Part shown: positions 57,051 to 64,000 of the stretch, in pieces
Layout of the letters: each line of letters opens with the position of its first letter
Position numbering within the stretch: position 1 is the stretch's first letter
Assembly: GCF_900110495.1 (NCBI RefSeq)
Contig: NZ_FODX01000006.1
Location: forward strand, 62,001-126,000
Source of the DNA: Nitrosovibrio sp. Nv6
GTDB taxonomy: Bacteria > Pseudomonadota > Gammaproteobacteria > Burkholderiales > Nitrosomonadaceae
Direction of reading: 5' to 3'
Length of the DNA: 64,000 nt
Translations under genes and position numbers: made by a program
Notes under the pieces: generated by a model
Told to the model about the DNA's origin: nothing
What the model saw: only the letters and a program-made list of their open reading frames with translations
Database searches by the model: none

Positions 57051-58373
57051 TTATCCTGTTTCTTCATTAGCTACGCGCCCCGCAACAAGGTCTATTGCCT
57101 CTACAAAGAGTGTCGGATAGCTTTTCATACAGTTCGAGCGCTCATGATAGATACGCCGCAGATTCACGGCCGCATTCGATTCGTTCAGCGGGAACCCGAA
57201 TATATCCGGCTTGTCTTGCTCCGCGTTTACCATCTGCAATGTATCGGTTGATTGGGAAAAAACCGACTCCAGCATGATGTCGCCAAGGTCCTTCTTGAAA
57301 TGCCCCGCTTCCCAATACCAGCGGGTAGCCGTCGTGCGATCTCCTTTTGCGGGAATCTTCTCGCAGTTGTACCTGCCATAGCCGCTGAAATCAAACAAGG
57401 CAATGCGTGCACCGGGATGACGTTGTTTTGCGGCGGATACCTCGCGCACTAAAAGATCCTTCCATTTCAAGAATGAAGACCACAGCCTTGTCTCCTCGAA
57501 AAGAGCAAGTATCTGGGCGTGATACGGATAGATGATCAATTTCACGTCGCTGCCGGACTCAGCCGCAATGTCGAGAATCGCTCGCAAATGGTCAAAATCA
57601 GCAGAAGAAAGTGAGCCTTTTGCCTTCATGAGATAAGTTTCAGTATTTTCCTGCGCTCTCTGTCGAAACAACGGGTAATAGCCTTCTCTGCGCACGATCG
57701 GGCCGTATGAGTTTAATGGATTAAACCCTCTTGAAGTCATGGTTTCCGCTTCATTATCCCGTTGAATGAACAATGTGCGGATGGCGTCCTTTACAGACGC
57801 TAGCGAAAAAAGGCTATCAAAACGCCAGAACCAGTGGGTAATCGGATGGCGGTCATTGGCTGGACGCGGATGCAATATGGCAGAGGCCGCTTTTTTCGGT
57901 GCTTCCATGAAATCCAGAAACTCGACGCCAAGCACTACAACTTTCGGTTTGATCCCGATTTGATTCAGGTATTCCACTTGCGTGCGGGCATTACCGATGC
58001 CAGTCCCGGGGATGGCGAGGTTATACGCCGACAAACCCTGCCGGACAAATACCGGCGCCTCCGGATCGAAGCCCACCTCGGCGCGAGAGTTACCCAAGAT
58101 CAGCGCATCTGCCCGCATTTCAGCAGCCCGGGTAAGCTTTATCTCACTTTGATAGCGTGTTAGCTGAGGCTTGGCGAGATTGAACCCGGCGCGAACCACA
58201 ACGCGGTACTGATCATAAGGGTCCACGATCACGACCAGAGCCACGACGAGCGCAATTCCCGTCAGAGTGGAGATCGTGAACCAGCGCATAAAACGCGAGG
58301 GCTCAAGCGGTTTCGTCATGGAGGCATTACGCGGGTTCGGGCGGGTATCAGAACTGGAAGTAAAGAAATTCAT
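57051..58373 (-). CDS. SGNH-like membrane-anchored protein, MBOAT partner
   Basis: A 440-residue protein with one N-terminal membrane helix (FTISTLTGIALVVALVVIVD) and a periplasmic domain. ALILGNSRAEVGFDPE near residue 90 resembles the first SGNH-type block (GNSR), and the distal part (KLIIYPYHAQIL, YYWEAGHFKKDLG-like WYWEAGHFKKDLGD) contains a His-containing block of the same fold. It overlaps the MBOAT gene start-to-stop by 26 bases, as alginate-acetylation AlgI/AlgJ pairs are linked. An in-frame ATG at 58319 is a possible later start. It probably transfers acetyl groups to the polymer. Confidence 0.68.
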   Translation of the reverse strand: MNFFTSSSDTRPNPRNASMTKPLEPSRFMRWFTISTLTGIALVVALVVIVDPYDQYRVVVRAGFNLAKPQLTRYQSEIKLTRAAEMRADALILGNSRAEVGFDPEAPVFVRQGLSAYNLAIPGTGIGNARTQVEYLNQIGIKPKVVVLGVEFLDFMEAPKKAASAILHPRPANDRHPITHWFWRFDSLFSLASVKDAIRTLFIQRDNEAETMTSRGFNPLNSYGPIVRREGYYPLFRQRAQENTETYLMKAKGSLSSADFDHLRAILDIAAESGSDVKLIIYPYHAQILALFEETRLWSSFLKWKDLLVREVSAAKQRHPGARIALFDFSGYGRYNCEKIPAKGDRTTATRWYWEAGHFKKDLGDIMLESVFSQSTDTLQMVNAEQDKPDIFGFPLNESNAAVNLRRIYHERSNCMKSYPTLFVEAIDLVAGRVANEETG

Positions 58374-59895
58374 TTGGACGATTCAACGACAGCAAACTGA
58401 TCACTGTCAGAGAACCGAGGAAAACAGCCCAGAGGCGCGATGGCATCCAGGCCAGTCTATACGCCATTCCCCCTCTTGGCGTTTGTGCAGTAGGCTTGAA
58501 ATCGAGCGCCGGTTCAAAGCGGTGAACAAGCTCTTGCGTATTGGGCAGTAAAAAAGCTATCGCTGCAGCAAATGCAATCCACCCCCACGTTTCTACAAAA
58601 TGCGAGCCCCCGCCCAGGTAAAAGTTCACGCCAAGGTTCTGGAGCGCCGGTACCAGTATTTCGACTCGATTACCGATGGCATCGGGCAATCCGATACCAA
58701 AGGCTCCGGTCATGCCTCGAACAATTTCCCATGAGGTGGCAAGGTCAGGCGAACGAAAAAATACCCAGGCGAAACACACTGCAATAAAGGTTGCTACGGT
58801 GGCGGTAAACTTCCATATCGCCGACTCGGAGGGAAAACCCAGGCGTTTCGATATCACAGCCCAAGCGTGATGAATTACCAGATAGCAACCATGCAACCCG
58901 CCCCAAATGATAAAATTCCAGCCAGCACCGTGCCACATTCCACCCAACAGCATAACAGACATCAGATTGCGGTAGCGATTGAATAGGCCGGACCGGTTCC
59001 CACCCAGCGGAAAATACAGATAGTCACGAAGAAATCGAGACAGAGTCATATGCCATCTTCGCCAGAACTCGCTGATGTTTTCCGCTTTATATGGAGAATT
59101 GAAGTTAAGGGGAAGCCGGACCCCAAACAAACGGGACAACCCGATGGCCATATCCGAATAAGCTGAGAAATCAAAATAAAGTTGAAAGCTGTAAGCAAGA
59201 ACGCCGCCCCAGGCGATAAACAGCGAAGGCGAATTCGTACTTTCGAACAATGGACTTGCATAAGGAGACAGATTGTCTGCAATCAACACTTTCTTGGCGA
59301 GGCCAATGGAGAATATCGTGACGCCGACAGCAAAGTTGGTTGCTGAAAGTCTGTACATTCGCCCATCGGCGAATTGGGGCATCATTTCCTTGTGATGGAG
59401 AACCGGGCCTGCGATGAGATGCGGAAAGTAAGTAACGAATAGAAGATAATGAACAAACCGGTATTCGCGCACCTTGTCCTGGTATGTATCGACGAGGAAA
59501 GCGATTTGCGTGAATGTATAAAATGATATGCCGATCGGCAGAATGATATCCAGTGTCGAAAAGTCTTCATTACTGATGAAGCTCGCTGTATCCAGGAAGA
59601 AATTGGCGTATTTGAAATAGGCGAGCAGACTTAAATTGGCTGCTATGGCCAAAGCCAGCCAGCGCTTCCGGGAAGGGCTTGTTGCCTGCGAAATATGCAG
59701 CCCTCCCCAGTAATTAAATCCGATTGAAGCAAGCAGCAGCGGAACGTAGCGATAATCCCAGTACCCATAAAAAAACAGGGACGCGAAAGCAAGCCATCCC
59801 GATGCCCATGTGTGATTCCGGCGCCCCAGCCAGAAAAAGCCTCCAAGCACGACTGGCAGATAGGCAAAAAGGAAAATAAAGGAATTAAACAGCAT
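58348..59895 (-). CDS. MBOAT O-acyltransferase (AlgI-like)
   Basis: A 515-residue multi-pass membrane acyltransferase. It starts MLFNSFIFLFAYLPVVLG, typical of AlgI-like members, and has PYKAENISEFWRRWHMTLSRFLRDYL and the His pair in GGMWHGAGWNFIIWGGLHG (His322 and His335). It carries acetyl groups across the inner membrane for polysaccharide O-acetylation. ATG 59895 is chosen over an in-frame 59943 because it begins the family's usual N terminus. Confidence 0.92.
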   Translation of the reverse strand: MLFNSFIFLFAYLPVVLGGFFWLGRRNHTWASGWLAFASLFFYGYWDYRYVPLLLASIGFNYWGGLHISQATSPSRKRWLALAIAANLSLLAYFKYANFFLDTASFISNEDFSTLDIILPIGISFYTFTQIAFLVDTYQDKVREYRFVHYLLFVTYFPHLIAGPVLHHKEMMPQFADGRMYRLSATNFAVGVTIFSIGLAKKVLIADNLSPYASPLFESTNSPSLFIAWGGVLAYSFQLYFDFSAYSDMAIGLSRLFGVRLPLNFNSPYKAENISEFWRRWHMTLSRFLRDYLYFPLGGNRSGLFNRYRNLMSVMLLGGMWHGAGWNFIIWGGLHGCYLVIHHAWAVISKRLGFPSESAIWKFTATVATFIAVCFAWVFFRSPDLATSWEIVRGMTGAFGIGLPDAIGNRVEILVPALQNLGVNFYLGGGSHFVETWGWIAFAAAIAFLLPNTQELVHRFEPALDFKPTAQTPRGGMAYRLAWMPSRLWAVFLGSLTVISLLSLNRPNEFLYFQF

Positions 59896-60473
59896 GCGCC
59901 CAGGTAAGACCTGATAGAGGTGACGATTGCGACGGTAAGGCATTATAAAATGCGAAAATGCTTTCGTAGTCGCTTAATCACAATTGAGATAGTGCCCGTC
60001 TGGCTTCAGCCCAACAGATTATGCGCGTCCCAGACCGGGGCCCTGAGAAATAAAATAGTCTAAATAATTGAACGTGGCAATCAATGAAAGGCAAAGAATA
60101 GAGGAATATGGCAGAGCGAAAAAATAAGATAATGAAGGAATCCGAGGCCAACAGGATACAACCTGAAATCAGCATCATCCCGATAATATATCTATCGAAA
60201 TCCACTCGTTGGGGGCAAGCCCATTGCCGTCCCTGGCGTAATATTGGGTGAGGACTCGGCGTGATTACGGAGTCAACAGAGAGCCAGGATCTGTGTATTT
60301 TGGATTCCCGCAAAAATAAAGAGCAGGACTTAACGTTTTGGATTGGAGTACGAGCTTCATGCTGCCGGAAGCAAATAGCCCAGAATGAGGGAGGTTAAAA
60401 AACTGTTCAAATCAGGAAATATGTCGTTATAGACACATATAAGTCTTATTCAACCACAAGGCATTAAAGCATA
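59896..60473. other. 578-bp divergent region, possible small membrane ORF
   Basis: On the minus strand a 111-codon frame (59978-60313) has two hydrophobic stretches (YIIGMMLISGCILLA and FIILFFRSAIFLYSL), but it has no ribosome binding site and its ends are unlike a membrane protein. I leave it uncalled. The rest should contain the divergent promoters of the MBOAT pair and of the WbqC-like gene. Confidence 0.35.
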
Positions 60474-61196
60474 ATGAATAAAGATGGGGAAAAAGCGAAC
60501 TTATCAAAAGTGGATCATCGCGTCGCCATACTGCAGTCCAATTACCTGCCTTGGAGGGGCTACTTCGATCTCATCCATGACGTTGATCTTTTCATTTTTT
60601 ATGACGACGTGCAATATACCCATTCGGATTGGCGCCACCGAAACAAATTGATGACCCGTGATGGGCCTCGATGGCTGTCGATCCCGGCAGGTCACGATTT
60701 GAAGCGCCTGATATGTGAGGTGGAAATTCCCGATCAAAGCTGGAAGCAGCAGCATAGACGCATAATTGAGCAGAATTACCGCAACGCACCTTTTTTTAAG
60801 GAATCGGAACCCTTGCTGGATTTCCTCTATGAGAACGCCCTGACAAATCTTTCTGATTACAATCAGCGCGCAATTAAGTATCTCTCCGGTATTCTAGGGA
60901 TCCAAACAAAGTTTAGCGACAGTCGGCTTCTCGCAGTTGATGGCCGGAAAACAGAGAGATTAGTTGGCATTCTTGAGAAGGTTGGTGCGACAAAATACAT
61001 CAGCGGGCCATCAGCCAGAAGTTATATCGAGGAGCCCATGTTTGCCGAGGCCGGTATTGAATTGGCGTATAAGGAATATCCTGTTTATCCAGCTTATCAG
61101 CAATGCTTTTCGCCATTCTCGCCCCTTGTCACAGTGCTCGATCTGCTACTGTGTGTGGGACCGCAAGCACCTGCTTATATCTGGGGCAAGCCCTAG
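60474..61196 (+). CDS. WbqC-like family protein
   Basis: A 240-residue protein matching the WbqC family: VAILQSNYLPWRGYFDLIHDVDLFIFYDDVQYTHSDWRHRN with the N-terminal pattern, PFF near residue 110, YLSGILGIQTKF, and SGPSARSYIEE. Members lie in O-antigen clusters beside dideoxyamino-sugar genes and are often annotated as amino-sugar N-acyl- or glycine-transferases; the reaction is not settled. It lies 239 bp before wecE, which makes the amino sugar. Confidence 0.85.
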   Translation: MNKDGEKANLSKVDHRVAILQSNYLPWRGYFDLIHDVDLFIFYDDVQYTHSDWRHRNKLMTRDGPRWLSIPAGHDLKRLICEVEIPDQSWKQQHRRIIEQNYRNAPFFKESEPLLDFLYENALTNLSDYNQRAIKYLSGILGIQTKFSDSRLLAVDGRKTERLVGILEKVGATKYISGPSARSYIEEPMFAEAGIELAYKEYPVYPAYQQCFSPFSPLVTVLDLLLCVGPQAPAYIWGKP

Positions 61197-61435
61197 TGAC
61201 GATGAAAAGCCGAGGTAAGAAGTAGCAGAGATGCCTACCCTGACTGGCTTTGAATCCCGTTACGTTTATCCTGAGCCCGGCTTTTACCGTCGTCCTGTTT
61301 TTCTCCGTACTTTTTCTGAACGAGTCACTGACCGGCAGGGCATACTCGAATACTGTAATGGTAACGAATGTCAGCGCCTTTGCTCGCCGGTGATATGCCA
61401 TTTTTCCGTAGCTCAAATCCAGGCACATCTCAGCC

Positions 61436-62557
61436 ATGATCCCATTTAATAAACCTTACATGACTGGAAAAGAGCTCTGGTATGTCAGCCAGGCTCATGC
61501 CAGCGGACATCTTGCGGGCGACGGAATTTTTACTAAAAAGTGCAATGCATGGCTGGAGCAGCGGATTGGATGCCAAAAGGCTCTGCTGACGCATTCCTGT
61601 ACTGCTGCCCTGGAGATGGCGGCAATTCTTGCTAATATCCAGCCGGGTGATGAAATTATCATGCCTTCATACACTTTCGTCTCGACTGCGAATGCCTTCG
61701 CCTTGAGGGGAGGCACGCCAGTATTCGTTGATATCCGGCCTGACACGTTCAATATTGACGAGACGCTGATTGAAGCTGCAATCACGCCAAAAACCAGAGC
61801 AATTGTGGCAGTTCACTACGCGGGGGTGAGTTGCGAGATGGATACCATCATGTCCATTGCGGCAAGGCACGACCTGCTGGTAATCGAAGATGCCGCGCAA
61901 GGCATTATGTCCAGCTATAAGGGGCGGCCGCTGGGAAGTATTGGACACCTCGCCGCATTGAGCTTCCACGAGACCAAGAACATCATATCTGGAGAAGGCG
62001 GAGCTTTATTAATAAATACCCCCCGTTTTGCCGAACAAGCGGAAATAATCAGGGAAAAAGGCACCAACCGAAGTCTTTTTTTCCGCGGCCAGGTGGATAA
62101 GTATACCTGGGTGAATTTTGGCTCATCCTATCTTCCCAGCGAACTCATCGCGGCATTTCTATGGGCTCAGATGGAAGAGGCGGATGCCATCACCAAACGC
62201 CGGCTTGATATCTGGGAAGCATATCATGGTAATTTCGAGGCGCAGGAAATGGAGGGAAAAATCCGCCGCCCCATTATTCCCCTCGAATGCACTCACAATG
62301 CTCACATGTATTACCTCCTATTGCCAGACCTGGATAAACGTACATCCTTTATCGATGCTCTCCGGCAGAGGGGAATAGGGACAGTGTTTCACTACGTGCC
62401 GCTTGACAGTTCCCCGATGGGAGTAAAGTGTGGCCGCAAGTCCGGAGCATTAACCCAAACAAAGCTGCTGAGCGAGCGATTGGTGAGGCTGCCCCTGTGG
62501 CTTGGATTGGAAGAGTTCCAGAGCGAAGTCATCCGGCAGGTCATAGCAGAGTTATGA
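61436..62557 (+). CDS. wecE: dTDP-4-amino-4,6-dideoxygalactose transaminase
   Basis: A 373-residue PLP enzyme of the DegT/DnrJ/EryC1/StrS class. The N terminus MIPFNKPYMTGKELWYVSQA, TALEMAAILANIQPGDEIIMPSYTFVSTANAF, VIEDAAQGIMSSYKGRPLGSIG and the PLP Lys181 in FHETKNIISGEGGAL match WecE/RffA. It uses dTDP-4-keto-6-deoxyglucose (product of RfbB at 43696-44760) to give dTDP-Fuc4N. A 4-base gap separates it from the next gene. Confidence 0.93.
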   Translation: MIPFNKPYMTGKELWYVSQAHASGHLAGDGIFTKKCNAWLEQRIGCQKALLTHSCTAALEMAAILANIQPGDEIIMPSYTFVSTANAFALRGGTPVFVDIRPDTFNIDETLIEAAITPKTRAIVAVHYAGVSCEMDTIMSIAARHDLLVIEDAAQGIMSSYKGRPLGSIGHLAALSFHETKNIISGEGGALLINTPRFAEQAEIIREKGTNRSLFFRGQVDKYTWVNFGSSYLPSELIAAFLWAQMEEADAITKRRLDIWEAYHGNFEAQEMEGKIRRPIIPLECTHNAHMYYLLLPDLDKRTSFIDALRQRGIGTVFHYVPLDSSPMGVKCGRKSGALTQTKLLSERLVRLPLWLGLEEFQSEVIRQVIAEL

Positions 62558-62561
62558 AAAA

Positions 62562-64000
62562 ATGACCACGCCCGGCCCGCAATATTCGGCGCAAACTCCT
62601 CCGGCTGATTCCGGGTTTAAACTTCGCCCGCGGCTCAATTCCGGCGATACCCTATTTCTGCTGGTGCTGTGGTGCAGCGTATGCCTGCTCTTCTGGAAAG
62701 CACTTGATGCCGGAGAATTCTGGTGGACGGACGAGTCCCGTCACGCAATGAACGGCGTCTTCTTTCTCGATCTTTGGCAGGATATGCCCTGGAGGGCGCC
62801 TTATGAATACGCTCTGCAGTACTTTGCCCAATATCCCGCTCTGGCATTGAACTGGTATCCGCCTTTCTTCCCTGTGGTCGAATCAGTATTTTTTGCCGTG
62901 TTTGGTATCAACGAATTTGGAGGGCGGCTCGCAGTTCTGGTATTTACTCTCATCGGCGCAACTGCCTGGTATGTCTGGGCGCGGCCCATCTGGGGACGCG
63001 AAGCCGCCATCTTGTCATGCCTGCTCTATCTTTCGGCTCCCGGGACGCTCCATTGGACCCGTTCCGTTATGTTGGAGGCGCCGGCGGTAGCGATGATTAT
63101 CGTTTCGGTTTGGACATTCGATCGATATCTGAGCCGCCCTAGCCTGAGCCGTGCCGGAATTGTCGGTCTTACGTTGGGCTGCATGCTGCTACTCAAGCAG
63201 ACCACGGTCTTCATTCTGCCTGCTCTGTTGATCTATGCGTTGTGGACTGGATACGGGCGGATGCTATGGCGCAAGGAAGCAGTGTTGGCGTATGTCATCG
63301 TGGGCTCGGTCGCGGCATTGCTGATGGTGCACGCGCTAAAGTTCGGTTCGGTACCGACAAGCTCTTTTGTCGATAAGTTCGGATCAAATAGTTCGGTGTT
63401 ATTTAGTGCCAGCCGTTGGGGAAGTTTTTGGCCTGCATTATTGAGTGCTTGCGAATTGCCGCTTTTGGCGGCTATCTTTATTGGCTTTGTTTTCAGATTA
63501 TTCAACAAGGGTACGAAGCAGGATGTGCTGATATTTCTTTGGATTGTGACCTCGTATATTTTTACGACGATAGTCATAGGGCCAGCGAATGTTCACCGAT
63601 ATACGATTTACGTGCTGCCGCCGCTCGCGTTGCTGGCCTGCATGCCGTTGAGCCAGGCGGCGATGGCAAACCGCAACATCCGTGGAATCGCATTCGTCCT
63701 GTTGGCCACACTTGCCGCGTGGAACGTATATTCGGGATCGATCAGGCCGCATAGTTATGTATCAGGATACGAACAAGCAGCTGAGTTTGTCACCGGACAG
63801 GAAAATACGGGCTTGATCATGTTTGCCGGGAAACATGATGGCAATTTTATTTTCCATCTGCGCGCGCTTGATCCAGAGAAGAAAAAGGCTGTATTACGAG
63901 CCGACAAGATTTTAGTATCCATGGCGGTGCACAAGTCGTTCGGTACTGTCTCATATGTCAACTCCGTAGAGGATGTCATTCAACTGATCGAACGTTTCGG
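62562..64000 (+). CDS. GT39-type membrane glycosyltransferase, 3' end cut
   Basis: ATG 62562 starts 4 bases after wecE stops, and the frame stays open to the end of the window (479 codons), so the C terminus is missing. It has several membrane helices and the acidic loop motif WTDESRHAMN (Asp57-Glu58) of ArnT/PMT-like GT39 and related polyprenyl-phosphate-sugar glycosyltransferases. A second loop, YPPFFPVVES, and the spacing of helices agree. It would add a sugar from a polyprenyl carrier on the periplasmic side, perhaps the Fuc4N-type sugar made by its neighbour. Confidence 0.8.
   Translation, partial: MTTPGPQYSAQTPPADSGFKLRPRLNSGDTLFLLVLWCSVCLLFWKALDAGEFWWTDESRHAMNGVFFLDLWQDMPWRAPYEYALQYFAQYPALALNWYPPFFPVVESVFFAVFGINEFGGRLAVLVFTLIGATAWYVWARPIWGREAAILSCLLYLSAPGTLHWTRSVMLEAPAVAMIIVSVWTFDRYLSRPSLSRAGIVGLTLGCMLLLKQTTVFILPALLIYALWTGYGRMLWRKEAVLAYVIVGSVAALLMVHALKFGSVPTSSFVDKFGSNSSVLFSASRWGSFWPALLSACELPLLAAIFIGFVFRLFNKGTKQDVLIFLWIVTSYIFTTIVIGPANVHRYTIYVLPPLALLACMPLSQAAMANRNIRGIAFVLLATLAAWNVYSGSIRPHSYVSGYEQAAEFVTGQENTGLIMFAGKHDGNFIFHLRALDPEKKKAVLRADKILVSMAVHKSFGTVSYVNSVEDVIQLIERF

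Noticed and set aside
59978..60313. 111-codon hydrophobic minus-strand frame upstream of the MBOAT gene
   Set aside because: Two hydrophobic stretches, but no start signal and atypical ends; reported only as a possibility in the intergenic entry.
61231..61449. 72-codon frame between the WbqC-like gene and wecE
   Set aside because: It overlaps the wecE start, lacks a ribosome binding site and resembles nothing known.
1..64000. CRISPR arrays and rRNA genes
   Set aside because: No set of regularly spaced direct repeats and no rRNA-like sequence was found on reading the window.

Overview
This window reads as part of the chromosome of a Gram-negative betaproteobacterium. An ammonia oxidiser of the Nitrosospira type (Nitrosomonadaceae) is my best guess. 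The guess rests on a methanolan-type epsA/B/L/D/E/F/G-xrtB-epsI exopolysaccharide (EPS) locus, several PEP-CTERM proteins, exosortase-associated hydrolases and moderate GC; no marker gene for ammonia oxidation lies in the window, so the genus is inference. Almost the whole window is one large surface-polysaccharide and exosortase region.

Layout. 1-2380: the end of a secreted PEP-CTERM-like gene, then 1.9 kb without a convincing gene. 2381-15030: the XrtB core: LuxR-type regulator epsA, initiating sugar-phosphate transferase epsB, outer-membrane protein epsL, PpiC-like lipoprotein epsD, export protein epsE, chain-length protein epsF, BY-kinase-like epsG, a convergent vanZ-like gene, exosortase xrtB, epsI, and GDP-fucose genes gmd and fcl. 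15443-28000: polymerase- and flippase-like proteins, a pyruvyltransferase, three methyltransferases, two glycosyltransferases, a secreted clan-A glycoside hydrolase and a decayed IS3/IS2-type transposase. 28315-31452 (minus): a very large secreted beta-helix protein. 32511-37716: a GT2, then wecB, galE and manC. 37999-41459: three tandem paralogous PEP-CTERM genes, followed by an IS200-type transposase remnant and an FxDxF PEP-CTERM gene. 42730-43642: tRNA-Val and a pseudouridine synthase, which separate the two polysaccharide blocks. 43696-51352: rfbBDAC (dTDP-rhamnose), a fatty-acid desaturase and tviB/tviC (UDP-GalNAcA type precursors). 51408-55017 (minus): a TPR protein and a tight acyltransferase-ACP-hydrolase 2-hydrolase 1 operon of the exosortase A-associated kind. 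55401-59895: a propeller-like PEP-CTERM protein and an SGNH-like/MBOAT O-acylation pair. 60474-end: a WbqC-like protein, sugar aminotransferase wecE, and a GT39-type membrane glycosyltransferase cut by the window end.

How it fits together. The nucleotide-sugar genes would supply GDP-mannose/GDP-fucose, UDP-galactose, UDP-ManNAc, dTDP-rhamnose, UDP-GalNAcA and dTDP-Fuc4N. EpsB starts repeats on undecaprenyl phosphate, the flippase and polymerase candidates extend them, and EpsE/F/G/L export the polymer. XrtB would process the PEP-CTERM proteins, which probably associate with the polymer outside the cell. The least explained parts are the acyl-carrier module without a visible exosortase A, the triplicated PEP-CTERM cassette with a shared palindromic upstream box, and the two large secreted carbohydrate-active-looking proteins.
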